64,000 nucleotides of DNA, taken from positions 4,352,501-4,416,500 of the forward strand of contig OY756965.1 of NCBI GenBank assembly GCA_963580455.1. Reading direction: 5' to 3'. This document shows, in pieces, positions 31,920 through 44,464 of the stretch. Numbering within the stretch: position 1 is the first letter of the stretch; every line of letters begins with the position of its first letter. The translations under genes were made by a program, and so were the position numbers. A model generated the notes under the pieces. The model saw only the letters and a program-made list of their open reading frames with translations. It did no database searches and was not told the origin of the DNA. The DNA is from Euonymus europaeus (taxonomy: Eukaryota > Streptophyta > Magnoliopsida > Celastrales > Celastraceae).

Positions 31920-34740
31920 CCCAGCAAACTTGTGAGTGGTAAACGGCGTTCAACAACTCCAAGTTTGTCTTGTAGAATACTAAATCGAGAGTGAGATAGT
32001 GGCTTGGTAAGGCAATCAACAACTTGGTCAAGGGATGGAACATAATGAACATCTAGCGTCTTCGCCAGAACCTTGTCCCGCACAAAATGGATATCAACTT
32101 CCATGTGTTTAGTTCTTGCATGATAGACTGGGTTGGCAACTAGAGCATTGGCGCTTAAGTTATCACACCATGTAATAGGAGGCATAGGACACCTCACAGA
32201 GAGCTCAGATAAAAGTCTAAAAGAGTTTCAAGTCAAGACAATTCACAAGCGACATGAGCAAGAGCGCGATATTCAGATTTTGCATTGGATCGAGAGACAA
32301 CATGTTGTTTCTTCGATGAACAAGAGACCAAGGTGTCACCATAGTACATGCAATGACCTACCATGGAGCACCTATCATCAATACAAGATGCCCAATCTAT
32401 ATCGGAGAACCCCTGAAGAGTTAATCGAGCACTGAGTTTAACATGTAACCCCATGTTAAGGGTGCCTCCAAATACCTTAAGACACGCTTGGCACCTTGCC
32501 AATGATCAGTGGTTGGTGCATGTAGAAACTGACTCAACTTGTTGACGATAAATGAGACATCAGGCTGAGTATTAGTAAGCTACTGAAATCCTCCAACAAG
32601 ACTACGATAGGCAGTAGGATCTTTCAGAATATTTCCATCAACAAGTGACACAACTTTACCAACTACAGCTAGTGTAGGACATGACCGAGTTGTCTACATG
32701 TAGTGTTTTCTAAGAAGAGCTTCAATGTAGTGAGTTTGAGTGAGATACATCCCAGTAACATCTCTTCTCACCTCAATACCCAATAAATGATGTAAGTAAC
32801 CCATATAATTGAGGGAGAAGATAGTATGTAGTCTATCAATAAATTGTTGCAAAGAACTACAATTACTCCCCGTCACAATCATGTCATCCACATAAATGAG
32901 TACTAAGATAGCTTGTATCTTATTTGTGTAAAAGAACAACGAAGAGTCACATTTTAAATTATGAAATTTACATTGTAGAAGTGTAGTTTTGAGCTTTTCA
33001 TGCCAAGCTCTGGATGCTTGTCGCAAGCCATAAATGGCCTTGTTTAATTGGCACACAAACTTGGGTTGAGTCACGTCTTCAAAACCCTCAGGCTGCTTCA
33101 TGTAGACAACCTCTTGAAGTGTTCCATTCAAGAAGGCATTGTTAATATCAAGTTTCCGAACCACCTAGTTTTTGGAGACTGCAAGGGTCAAAACAACTCT
33201 CACTGTGGAGGCTTTAATTACGAGACTAAAAGTCTCAGCAAAATCAATACCGGGTGTTTGAGCGAACCACTTAGCCACCAGTCAAGATTTACACCTTTGA
33301 AAAGTGTCATATGAATTATGTTTCACTTTGTACACCCATTTGTAGTCAACTAGATTGTAGGAAAGTGAATAAGGCACATATGTCCAGATGTGATTTTTCT
33401 TGAGTGCTATAATCTCCTCCTGGATGGTAGTGAACCAAGCTTTGGATTTCATGGCTTCTTGGAAATTCGGTGGTTTACATGGTGTTCCATATGTGCAAGC
33501 AGTGTATAAGTGATATTCAACGTGATATGTTTTAGGTTTGTGGACACCAGCCTTTGATCGAGTGGCCATTTGATGCTTTTGAGTCGAAGGCATATGCTTC
33601 TGTGATTTGGGACTAGATGTAAGAGTCTTAGATTGATCATGAAGTGACTCATGTGGATGTGAGAGTGGTGTCTCTACACCAGGTGAAACTGCATAGTCTG
33701 GAGAAAATTCTTGGTCTACAATAACTTCAGGTGAAGATACCATAAGGTTAGCAGAAGATGAAGTCAAGGACTCAGCTGTTGTAGAAGTCTCGGCAGATGG
33801 AGCATTAGGAAGAGCCGTACTAGTTGACTATCCCAAGGAACAAAATGAATGAGGTGAAGACAGATTATGATGCCACTGAGATAGAGTAATGACAGTAGGA
33901 GACTCAGGTCTGGTAGTGTTAAGAAATCCAAGTTGGAAAGGAAAGTCAAATTCATTAAACACAACATGACGTGAGATGTAAATTCTACCTGTGGAGCTAA
34001 CACACTCATAACCTTTATGAGCATCACTGTAGCCAAGAAAGACACATTTGGTTGTGTGATATTGGAATTTATGAGTTTGGTAAGGTCCGAGACAAGGGAA
34101 AGAGGCACACTCAAAAGGTTTAAGAAAAGTATAATCGGGAGAAATGTTGAAGAGTTTATGAAGTGGAGTTGAGCCCTGAATTGTTGGGGTAGGCAATCGA
34201 TTGATAAGAAAAACTATGGTGTGAACGCCTTAGTCCAATACTTATGAGGCATGTGAGCTTGAGAAAGGTGCGTAAAACCGGTTTCAACTATATGCCGATG
34301 CTTCCACTCTGCTCTTCCATTTTGGGCTGGAGATGTCAAGCTAGTACAATCCATCTTTAAGCATCCTTTTGAGAAGAGTTGCTCCCGTAGCTTTGTCCGT
34401 AATAACACAACCACATGAATCAAATTCAACAAGCACATCATTAGCAGTAGTTAGTTGATACACACTAAGAAATTTTTTCTTAATTGGTGGAGCATGTAAC
34501 ATGTCTTTTAAATGTAGAGTGTCATTGCCTAAGGTATGCAAAACAGAACTGCCCACATGAGCAAGTGATAATTTCTAACCATTACCAATAGTTAGAGTTT
34601 GATTACCAGTGTATTCAGATCATAAACCAAGCAAGCTAGCATCATCAGTGACATGGAAAGAAGCACCACTATAAGCAAGCCACACAAGATCACGAACTAC
34701 CTTAGGAAAGGCTACATAGGCAAAAGACATCTGCTGAGTG
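31920..34740 (-). pseudogene. Copia 2 pol: protease mutated, integrase core deleted
   Basis: Protease (about 34680) reads LAYSGASFHVT where LADSGASFHVT is usual, so the catalytic Asp is Tyr. The GAG-pre-integrase stretch ends LLKRMLKDGLY and within a few codons is joined to SPAQNGRAEWKHRHIVETG, the part after the third catalytic residue. The integrase zinc region and both Asp residues of the core are therefore deleted (join near 34340-34370). RT keeps [20 protein letters not shown] and the catalytic LIYVDDMI (33164-32694). RNase H shows FSDIDWASCIDDR, SKSEYRALA and HMEVDIHFVRD (32502-31901). Several stops and frameshifts separate the blocks. The element could not encode its own mobility. Confidence 0.88.
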
Positions 34741-34790
34741 TTGTTACCTCTTTGTTGTTCTAGTGGTGTGCCTTGGTAGGTATCATCAAA

Positions 34791-35804
34791 TCAATAATAG
34801 CACTTCACTGCACTGTGACCAAGTCTGCCACACACTTGGCACATAGGTCGGGAATTGTTGTTCCTACCTCGATTTCTGTGGAATCTACCACTTGTGCCGC
34901 GACCACCGAAAAAATGTCCAAAGTTTCTGGAGGAATGACCATGGTTATTACCTCTTTCACGACTGGAACCAAAAGAGTAGTTATGGGAACCAATGTAGTT
35001 AGCAATCGGTTGGCCGAGAGTGAGACCAGCAATCCCAGCATTGATTTGCTCAAGTCTCTTCTCATAGCTCAAGAGTTTAGCTTGAAGATCAATCCAGCTA
35101 ATATCAACTTTTTCCTGAATCTGGCACATAACCGGATTGTATTTTAGAGAGTTCAAACCAGTCAATACTTGTTGAACCAAGTCATACAACTGAACGGGCT
35201 TACCAGGAAGAACAAGAGTGTCGGTCAACCTCTAGGCAACCTTCAAATAATCAGCCATGGAGAGTCCGCCTTTAGTGAGTTTTTGAAACTCCTGCTGGTA
35301 AAATGTGATATTGGACTTGGCCTTAATCCCAAAAACAATTTGAATGGAATCCCACAATTCTTTGGAGGTCTCACACCCCATAACTTTAATAGCCACATCA
35401 GTCTCTATCAAGTTGTAAAGCTAGCCCAACAAGTGTTGATCTTGAACAACCAAGTCACCGTAGTCAGGGTTGTCGATCAAGGTACATTCACCCTCTTTGT
35501 CACTGGATGAAACAGTGAGGAACTATGGTGGACAGTTCTTAACACCAGTGATGAAAGCTTCCATCTTGGTGCCCCGGATAACAGCTAAGACAAAATTCTT
35601 CCACAATTGATAATTTTCATTTGTGAGGCGGACAGAACATAAAGATTCAAGGGGATGATTGGAAGATCCAAGGGCGTGGTGAAGACCGAGTGAACCAGTA
35701 GACACATCTCTGGTGGTGGAGCTCAAGAGATGAGAGCTTGGAAGTTTTTTGCCAGCACTAATTGGTCGGGGTGTGAGGGAAAGATCGTTGCTAACAGTAG
35801 CCAT
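34791..35804 (-). pseudogene. Copia 2 gag with zinc knuckle, broken
   Basis: The frame starts with ATG at 35804 (MATVSNDLSL). It has the gag N-terminal VRLTNENYQLWKNFVLAVIR and breaks near 35520. It resumes by 35228 and runs through LVLPGKPVQLYDLV and a Gly/Arg-rich stretch to the zinc knuckle CQVCGRLGHSAVKC (CX2CX4HX4C), ending at 34791. The gap between the two parts holds the rest of the UBN2 region with stops. Confidence 0.8.
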
Positions 35805-35824
35805 TGTCTAGCTTCGATACCAAG

Positions 35825-36064
35825 TGAAGAAAGTAGATAAAATAGGTAAGAAAAAGGAAGAGAAGAGTTTAGAGTGCTAGACAATTCTTAAGCGTGTTAA
35901 TCCCTTGCGGCTGCCATTGTATATTCAGTATATATAGAGTCGATACAAGTGTGCAATCCTACATGTGGGTCTGTTACATAATGACACGTGTAAACAAATA
36001 TTAGAAGCTAACTAACAACTAACTAGATAGTTATAGTAATTAAATGAACTAACTATTTCTAACA
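35825..36064 (-). repeat. Copia 2 5' LTR
   Basis: This is the partner of the LTR at 31678. On the minus strand it is followed by CT and the primer site TGGTATCGAAGC (about 35822-35811), which resembles the initiator tRNA-Met site with changes. Confidence 0.92.
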
Positions 36065-36853
36065 AGACATGGACTCAAGTGTCGTAATGAAAACATGCCA
36101 AGAACAACCGTCTTCTCTTTTTTGTTCTTGCACATTCTCTTTTTTGTCCTATGCTCTTGGAAAACATCAAACTAGAATTTGGTTCATGATGTTTTCAGCC
36201 ATTATTTGGACTGTATGGACTGAAAGAAAAATGGTAAGCAGGTTGACTGGGCTAACGTCATATTCTTAATCTTTACAAGGTTTGGGATATGGTTAAAGGC
36301 GATTAATATCAACATTCCGCATAGTGGAGCTGAGCTAATGTCTTCAAGTGTGGGGCTGAAATATATGAGACTGTCAAACTCCTTGCTAAAAATTTCGAGA
36401 CCTAGCTATTGTTGGGAGCCTCCTTCAGATGGGTTTTACAAGTGGAATACCGATGGGTCTTGTCAAGGGAATAAAGTTGGGTATGGTGGTGTCCCGAGGG
36501 ATAGTGCTGATAATTTTCTTTGCATTTGTTCTGGTTCAGGTGGCCCCCCAAGATGTTGTATCCTCAAAAATTCAAGCTAATGTTAAGGCCATTCAGCTCT
36601 CTCTTTCTCATGGGTTAGCAAGGTATAATATTATTTTGGAATGGGATTCCTTAAATGCTGATAAATGGATGGCAAACAACTCGATAAGCAATAGACCTTG
36701 GAAGATGGATCAAGCTTTGAATAAGATTGATAACATTCTTAGCCAATTCTTTTCATTTCGCATTCAACACATCTCGAGAGAGATGAAATGATGAATAATG
36801 TTGTTGACACTATAAGAAGGGTGTGGCCCGAAATGAAGACATGATTGCATGGT
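36065..36853 (+). pseudogene. LINE-type C-terminus: zf-RVT plus RNase H (RVT_3)
   Basis: The plus strand reads IWFMMFSAIIWTVWTERK, as at the end of LINE zf-RVT regions. After a break comes an RNase H fold: WEPPSDGFYKWNTDGSCQGN, GYGGVPRDS, then in the next frame LGLARYNIILEWDSLNADKW-type sequence (observed SLSHGLARYNIILEWDS) and FSFRIQHISREMK. Frameshifts lie between blocks. An A/T-rich 3' end with AATAAA follows near 36940. RVT_3 domains occur both in LINEs and in host RNase H-like genes; the preceding zf-RVT end favours a LINE. The 5' part is cut by the junction with Copia 2. Confidence 0.65.
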
Positions 36854-37076
36854 TATCTAATTTGTAATCTCTTATTTAGCAAAAGTTCCATTGGCTTTTG
36901 TTCTCTTGGCTTTGTACTGGTTCTCTATTTTTTTTTCTCCTAATAAATTCACCTCCTTCTATAATTTTTTTTTATAACTTTTGAATGTTTGCTTATTTGT
37001 TATGCATTTTTTATTCATAATTTAAAAAAAATAAAAAATTGTCTTAAAAAATACGTTTGATTGTTATTTTAAAAAT

Positions 37077-38603
37077 TGATAAGTGCCAGAATATACGTTT
37101 TTAAAGTGATAAAATACTACCAAAGCAATATCAAGAAATTGTGCTTAAAAGCTGAATTTTCAAGATTATTGTACTTAAGACCTTCTTGGATGTTTTGCAG
37201 GTTAAGAGGTAGTAAGAGCTGTCCGAATGAGATTTGATCTTCAGAAAAGTTTCAGAGGACACTTCAAACTTTTCAGGAAGTGCTGGTTCACAAAAATCGG
37301 AGTTCGTTTGGGCCTCTAAAGGTTGCCTCGAAGTCAAGTTTGGAAGTTATATCCGAAGCAGAATTTCTGTTTGAAGACCAGACCTTTAGAAGCCCATAAC
37401 TTGAGCTTCTGATGTCCAAATTGAGTGATTCAAAAGCCCATAATTATCTACACATTTTTATCTACAATATTGATGAAGGGTTTGAGTTCATAATAGGCTT
37501 CTTTTAGGCCCAAAATGCAGTTACAAGATTAGTGTGTAAATTGGAAGTTGATGTCATTGATGATACCATTTCCATTCAAAGAGTGGACAATCCACCACAC
37601 GAATTTGATGGAAAATCCACCACCAAAAGATGGCACTAACTCCTCCACTATGTGCTCATTTTCTCTATAAATAGAGAGGAGAAGGAGTAGAAGAAGGGAG
37701 CTAGGAGGGAGAGCTAGGAGAAGAAGGAGTAGAAGAAGAAGAAGAAAACAAGGCTTGTGTTTGTAATTATGTTTTTATGTTTCATGTTTTATTTGGTTAT
37801 GTATAACTAAACTCTTGTTAGTTAGGGCTTGTCTTAAAGCCCTAAGCATGCTTTCAATTTTATAAGTTTTGTGGATTTCAATTTCTACAAGCATGATGAT
37901 TTTGATTTTTCCATGTTATGTGAGTTCTAGTATTGTGTTTCTTTGAGTAGCTATCTTTGAAGCATGTATTAGAATTAATTTTTGTAGAACATGGTCAATT
38001 GCCTTGTTGAATATGTTCTTTCTTGCAACATATAATTCAGTTGAAAATGAATTATGAAAAATCAATTCTTGAATACCTAAGTACAAATACCATGTATTAG
38101 GATTCTTGTGACATTCATATTCTCTTTGCTCTTATTGGATTCTTGATTGTTGATTGATGCAGACGCCATGCTAGATTTCGATTAAGAATACACGTAATGA
38201 GGTAGACGCCATACACTTTACATGCAATTAAGAGAGAATCATACAACTTGAGTTTGGCCATGACCTTGTTGTGAATGTTGTCATCATATGCTTGTTAAAA
38301 TTGTTAGTCTATTATTTCTTATAAATTGTTTGAATGTTTTGTGGTGGATTGTGAGGCTTAGCTATTGTTTTCATTAATATTAATTCTCATTCTTGTTCTC
38401 AACGTCAATTTCTTTGTCTTAATTTTTATCTATTACAAGATTTAACCCCCCCTTTTTCCCCTTTTATAATTGTATCAATTATATTCAAGTGTTAGATTAT
38501 ATATCTACTAGCATCACTCCTTGTGGGATCGACTCTTACTTGTTCACTATATATTAATTGTACATTTGTAAGTATATTTTAAATTGTTACTAACTACATA
38601 ACA
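37077..38603 (+). repeat. Gypsy 5' LTR
   Basis: It starts TGATAAGTGCCAGAATATAC and ends ACTACATAACA. A TATA box context CTATAAATAGAGAGG lies near 37665 followed by GA-rich sequence, which probably marks the promoter and start of the RNA. Confidence 0.95.
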
Positions 38604-38608
38604 ATTTT

Positions 38609-38625
38609 TGGCGTCGTTGCCGGGG
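38609..38625 (+). promoter_or_regulatory. Gypsy primer binding site, tRNA-Asp type
   Basis: TGGCGTCGTTGCCGGGG lies five bases after the 5' LTR. It is complementary, with one mismatch, to the 3' end of plant tRNA-Asp (TGGCGCCGTTGCCGGGGA is the usual form in Athila-type elements). Confidence 0.85.
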
Positions 38626-39084
38626 ATGTGATTATCTAATATAATGTCATCTAACTCTTGTATATAATTTATTTATTTATTTTTGTTGCTAGCACCACCT
38701 ACATGGAAGGTTTTACATTACATGTCATTATTTAACGTGGTTGGCTTAAAGCCCCATTTTGTTTTCTATTAATGGCTGGTTCAACCACCTACTATTGTTG
38801 ATATATGTATATATCTATTAATATTAATGGCTGGTTCTACCGCCTATTAATATACCTTAATATTTACTAACATAATTTTTTTTTATGGTTGGCCTTTTCT
38901 GCCCCATTTTATTTCTTCTGTAAACTAACTTTTTATATATTGTCAACTAACTCCTTTAATCCTCTGGTTGTGATTGACACTGCCATCCACCAAATTTTCT
39001 CTATATTAATTTATGTTCATGGTTGGCCTCGCCACCTAAGTAGTTCATTTATATTGTTATTTTTCCTATTTTGCAGATACATGA
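38626..39084 (+). other. Gypsy 5' leader with ATGGCTGGTTC repeats
   Basis: The words ATGGCTGGTTCAACCACCTA, ATGGCTGGTTCTACCGCCTA, ATGGTTGGCC and CATGGTTGGCCTCGCCACCTA recur between AT-rich spacers. There is no protein frame. Such repeated leader motifs could be packaging or structural signals, but this is only a guess. Confidence 0.6.
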
Positions 39085-40599
39085 ATGTCCAGCTCAAATC
39101 TTGAGAACTTAGCGAGTGACGACATTTCGTTAAACACAAAATTAGCGGATATCCGTTTATTTTGTCAAAGAGACCATCGTACTCCAGAGAGATCACCTTT
39201 GTCATCACAAACTACAAGTCCCACAGCCCCAGTTCAAATGGAAGAAGAACCAGATAACATGAACAAGCCACTTAAGGATTTCTCTGTGCCTCAAGCAGCA
39301 GATCAAGCTTCATGCATTGTCTATCCCCAGACTACTGTAGACAACTTTGAACTAAAGTCAGGAATGATTCATTTGTTGCCTACGTTCTTAGGCCATGCTG
39401 GAGAAGATCCTCACATGCATCTTAAAGAATTCTCTGATGTCTGTTTCACAATTAAAATAAGAGGTTTAACTGATGAGCAGGTTCATCTGCGATTATTTCC
39501 ATTTAGTCTGAAGGAACAAGCAAAGACATGGCTTCACTCTTTACCAAGAGCTTCAATTAGAACATGGACAGATTTGGCAAACAAGTTCTTGACGAAATTC
39601 TTTCCAGCTCAAAAGACAAATAAAATAAGGAAAGAGATAGTGAGCATCCAACAAAATGATGGAGAAGCATTCCACGAATATTGGGAGAGATACAAGAGGC
39701 TCTTAAGCTCTTGTCCTCATCATAATATTCAAGAATGGCTACTAATGCAATATTTTTATGAAGGGATGCTAGATTCAGATCGCAAAATGGTGGACGCCAC
39801 ATCTGGTGGTGGATTGATGAATAACAATGCCGGACAAGCCAGGGAGATGTTCGAAACTCTGTCAACTAATTCTCAACAATGGAGCTACAACAGAGTGAGA
39901 GAACCTCAGAAAAGGGCTGGAATCTACGAAGCACAATCAAGTTCAAACATGGAAGCCCAAATTGCAAACTTGACAAATATGGTGAAGCAGTTAATCGTTC
40001 CAGGCTCTCAAGTGTGTGCTGTGTGCAGTACATCTGGACATGCTATGGAAATTTGTCCACAAAATGAAGTTGCGGTCTTGGATGCACAAATAAATGTATT
40101 CGGTACTTATCCAAATCAGAATCAAAACCAAATGCAAAGGCCAAGAAATGATCCATTTGCTCCTACCTATAATCCAGGATGAAGGAATCATCCAAATTTT
40201 AGGTGGAGTAATAATCAACCAATGCAACAACCTTTTGCTCAATTACCACAACATCGGGTTCAAGTGGAGCCTCCGAAACCATCACTTGAAGATATGGTTA
40301 CATCTATGGCACAGAGCACTCAAACATTCATGCAGAAAACTGATAACGCCATTGCAAATTTGGAACAACAAATGGGACAGTTAGCCACTGCATTAAATCA
40401 AAGAGAACCTGGAAAGCTTCCCAGCCAAGTTGTTGTCAACCCTAAGATTAATGAACATGCTAAAGCAATCACTCTGAGGGGAGGGAAAACAATTGGAAAA
40501 ATGAGCGTGCCAGAAGAAGAGAAGAACCTTGACTCTGACAATATGATCAATCCAGACGTTCTAGATCCAAATTCTAGCAGCAGTGCTACTCCTTTCTAG
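39085..40599 (+). pseudogene. Gypsy gag, interrupted by one TGA
   Basis: From ATG 39085 an open frame of 365 codons contains the retrotransposon gag domain: FELKSGMIHLLPTFLGHAGE, EQAKTWLHSLPRASIRTWTD, FLTKFFPAQKT, FHEYWERYKRLLSSCPHH. It also has a zinc-knuckle-like CAVCSTSGHAMEIC. It stops at TGA 40180-40182 (NPG-stop-RNHPNF), where Trp is expected. The same frame then continues through EDMVTSMAQSTQTFMQK and ITLRGGKTI, typical of Athila-type gag, to TAG 40597. A single base change thus truncates gag. Confidence 0.88.
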
Positions 40600-43500
40600 G
40601 AAACGCCAAACCTTCAGGTTAACTCTAACCTTCCAAATTATATTTCTTCACATGCTCCTTTTCCTAGCAGATTGCAGAAATCAAAGAAAGAAGATCTAAT
40701 GCAAGGAATCTTGGATACTTTCAAGAAGGTGGAGATTAACATTCCTCTTTTAGATGCCATCAAACAAATGCCAAAATATGCAAAGTTCCTCAAGGATTTG
40801 TGCACAAATAAGAGGAAGTTCAAAGAGTTTGAAACGATTAAGGTTTCTGAGGAAGTTTCAGCTGTTCTACAAAGCAAACTCCCTCCCAAGCTAAAAGATC
40901 CGAGCAGTTTTACTATCCCTTGTATCATTGGGGGTCACAGGTTTGAGAAAGCTCTTCTTGACTTAGGTGCATCTGTCAATCTAATGCCTTTTTCTGTTTT
41001 TGAATCTTTGAATATAGGGGAACTAAAGGCGACCTCTGTGAGCATCCAGTTGGCAGATAGATCAATCAAATACCCTAAGGGTATTCTGGAAGATGTCTTA
41101 GTCAAAGTTGACGGATTAATCTTACCTGCTGATTTTCTAGTATTGGAGATGGAGCCGATTGCTTTGTCAGAAGTAAAATTAACCTTAATTCTTGGTCGTC
41201 CATTCATGGCCACAGCAGGTACCAAAGTTGATGTTCAAAAGGGTACACTAACTATGAATGTGCAGAGATAAACGATTGAGTACAAGGTATTTGGAGCAAT
41301 CAAATTACCAAGTGATGAACATTACTGTTTTCACTTAGATGCGTTAGATACAATTTGTCAACAATTGTTCAATGAAAGTTGTGGTCGAAATATTGTGGAC
41401 AAAGTTTTAATTCATGACTTTGGAACCATTGATGAGGATAACCAAGCTAGCAAAGTCTTAGCTCGCCTTGAAGCCTTACCTTCTTTAGGTATGTATATTT
41501 CTGCCTTTGAGCCTTTACCAGTGCCTAAGACAAAAATTGTACCATCTGTTGTGTAGGCACCTCAATTGGAGTTGAAGGAACTACCAAAGCATTTGAAGTA
41601 CGCGTATGTGGGCGAAGAAAGTACATTGCCAGTAATCATTGCGTCTGACCTCAGCATTGAAGAAGAAGAGAAATTGTTGAGGGTACTAAAAGAGCATAAA
41701 ACATCAATCGGATGGAGTATTGCTGATATTAGAGGAATCAATCCCTCTAGATTTATGCATCGAATACTACTGGAGGAGGGAACAAAACCAACAAGAGATG
41801 CCCAACGCAGACTTAACCCAATAATGAAGGAGGTGGTGCTAAAAGAAGTTCTCAAATTGCTAGATGTTGGCATCATTTACCATATCTCTGATAGCAAATG
41901 GGTTAGTCCGGTACAAGTGGTTCCTAAAAAATCCGGAGTTATATTAGTCCTTAATGAAGATAATGAGTTGGTTCCCACGCGAGTTCAAACAGGATGGCGT
42001 GTTTGCATTGACTACAGAAAGCTTAATTCAAGTACTAGAAAAGATCATTTTCCACTACCTTTTATTGATCAAATGTTGGAACGTCTTGCAGGTCATAGCC
42101 ATTATTGTTTTCTTGATGGATATTCGGGCTACAATCAGATTGCGATAGCACCAAAAGATGAAGACAAGACGACATTTACTTGTCCATATGGTACATTCGC
42201 CTACAGACGCATGCCTTTTGGTCTTTGCAATGCTCCAGGTACTTTTCAAAGGTGTATGATGAGCATATTTTTAGATATGGTGGAGCACATTATTGAGGTA
42301 TTTATGGATGATTTTAGTGTATTTGGTTCATCTTTTGATAAATGCCTTCATAACCTCGCTTCGGTCTTAGAAAGATGCCAAGAATACAATCTAGTTTTAA
42401 ACTGGGAAAATGTCATTTTATGGTACAACAAGGAATTGTACTTGGTCATATCATCTCTAGCAAGGGAATAGAAGTTGACAAAGCAAAAGTGGATCTGGTA
42501 AGTAATCTTCCACCTCCATCTATAGTTAAGGAAATAAGATCTTTCCTTGGACATGCAGGTTTCTACAGGAGGTTCATCAAGGATTTCTCCAAGATAGCTA
42601 AGCCATTGTGTAACTTACTATCCAAGGATGTGACATTTGAGTTTGATGAGACATGTTTGATAGCTTTTACAAGCTTAAACTCCTTATGTCAGCACCGATC
42701 ATGATGCCTCCCAATTAGAGCCTTTCTTTTGAACTAATGTGCGATGCTTCCGATTATGCTGTAGGAGCAGTTTTGGGACAACGAGTAGATAAAGTACCTC
42801 ATGTTATCTACTATGCCAGTAGAACACTCAATGATGCCCAATTAAACTACTCTACTACAGAGAATGAGCTCCTTTATGTTATTTTTCCTTTAGAAAAATT
42901 TCGTGCATATTTGATTGGCACTAAAGTAATTGTATTTTCTGATCATGCAGCTCTTAGGTATCTTCTTCAAAAGAAGGATGCGAAGCCTCGCTTGATTAGA
43001 TGGATTCTATTACTTCAAGAGTTCGATCTGGAGATTAAGGACAAAAAAGGATCCGAGAATGTAGTGGCCGATCACCTCAGCCGTTTGGTGAACAATTCAG
43101 TGACCGAAGAAGACTCTTTGCCTCTAAATGAGAATTTTCCTGATGAGCAATTATTATCTTTATCTATTTCTACACCATGGTATGATGACATTGTCAATTA
43201 CCTTGTTACAGGTGATCTTCCAGGAAATGTGCCAAGAACTTACAAGGATAAGCTTGTGACAACATCAAAGTATTACATATGGGATGATCCATACCTTTTC
43301 AAATGGAGTTCTGACCAAATCATCAGACAGTGTGTGCCAAAATCAGAATTTCAATCCATACTCACGTTTTGTCACTCATATGCTTGTGGAGGACATTCTG
43401 GTCCAAAGAAGAAAGCTTTGAAAGTATTGCAATGTGGATTTCATTGGCCGAGTTTGTTCAAAGATGCATATACTTTCTGCTCTACTTGTGATAGGTGTCA

Positions 43501-44464
43501 GCGGTTAGGTAATCTTTCATCTAGGAATCAGATGCCTTTATCACCTATTCTAATAGCTGAAATTTTTTATGTTTGAGGTATTGATTTCATGAGACCTTTT
43601 CCTTCATCTAAAGGTTATTTATATATCTTACTTGCTGTGGATTATGTTTCAAAATGGGTGGAAGCAGTTTCATCCAAGACTAATGATTCTCGAGTTGTTC
43701 TCAGATTCTTTAAAGAAAATATATTTGCAAGATTTGGAACACCTAGGGCGATCATTAGTGATGGAGGGTCCCATTTCAATAATAAACTTTTTGCAGCACT
43801 ATTGCAAAAGTACGGAGTCAAACATAAGGTGTCCACGCCATATCATCCACAGACAAGCTGAAATCTGTAATAGGGAAATTAAGCAGATATTGGAGAAGAC
43901 TGTGAGCTCCTCAAGCAAGGATTGGTCTGATCGTCTCATGGATGCTCTATGGGCTTATCGTACAGCCTACAAAACTCCGATTGGAATGTCACCATACAGG
44001 TTGGTTTTTCGCAAACCCTGCCACTTACCAGTCGAATTAGAGCACAAAGCATATTGGCTATCAAACAGTACAATTTTGAGATGAAGGCTGCAGGAGAGCA
44101 AAGAAAGTTGCAGTTGAGTGAGTTGGAAGAACTCCGAAATGAAGCCTATGAGAGCTCTAAAATATACAAGGAGAAGACCAAGGCCTATCATGATAAGACA
44201 ATTTTGAGAAAACATTTTGAACTTGGGCAGAAAGTCTTATTATATAACTCACGCCTCCGACTATTCCCTGGTAAGCTCCGTTCACGATGGTATGGTCCAT
44301 TCCTTATGACTCATGTTTTTTCACATGGTGCAGTGAATCTTCAACACCCACAGACGGGAAATATTTTTAAAGTGAATAGTCATAATCTCAAGCACTATTT
44401 AGAGCCAGCAACAGAACATCTTGATGAGAATTTAAGGCTCTCTGATCCTGTTCCACTCACTTGA
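40600..44464 (+). pseudogene. Gypsy pol: protease, RT, RNase H, integrase (broken)
   Basis: Protease: LLDLGASVNLMPFSVF (about 40960). Stops interrupt at 41269-41271 and 41554-41556. RT: VCIDYRKLN, LDGYSGYNQIAIAPKDEDK, the catalytic IEVFMDDFSVFG (about 42300), then a frameshift near 42410 and GHIISSKGIEVDKAK, FLGHAGFYRRFIKDFSKIAK. RNase [43 protein letters not shown]. Integrase: [13 protein letters not shown] with CSTCDRCQR (HHCC), a TGA for Trp at 43574-43576, [22 protein letters not shown], a break near 43860, then [12 protein letters not shown]. The C-terminus includes [20 protein letters not shown] and ends at 44464. About six lesions in all. Confidence 0.9.

Larger units (their letters stand above)
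31678..36064 (-). mobile_element. Ty1/Copia retrotransposon 2, non-autonomous
   Basis: Two LTRs (239 and 240 bp) enclose gag, a mutated protease, an integrase without its core, RT and RNase H, all on the minus strand. LTRs differ at about 17 positions by eye (roughly 7%), so the insertion is fairly old. Next to the 5' LTR lies a TGGTATCGAAGC primer site, and next to the 3' LTR a TTGCTGGGGAG polypurine tract. No exact 5-bp duplication is visible: ACAAG stands on the left and AGACA on the right. LINE sequence abuts its right side. Confidence 0.9.

Noticed and set aside
31673..36069. 5-bp target duplication around Copia 2
   Set aside because: The flanks are ACAAG and AGACA; the four shared bases GACA are out of register, so I do not call a duplication.
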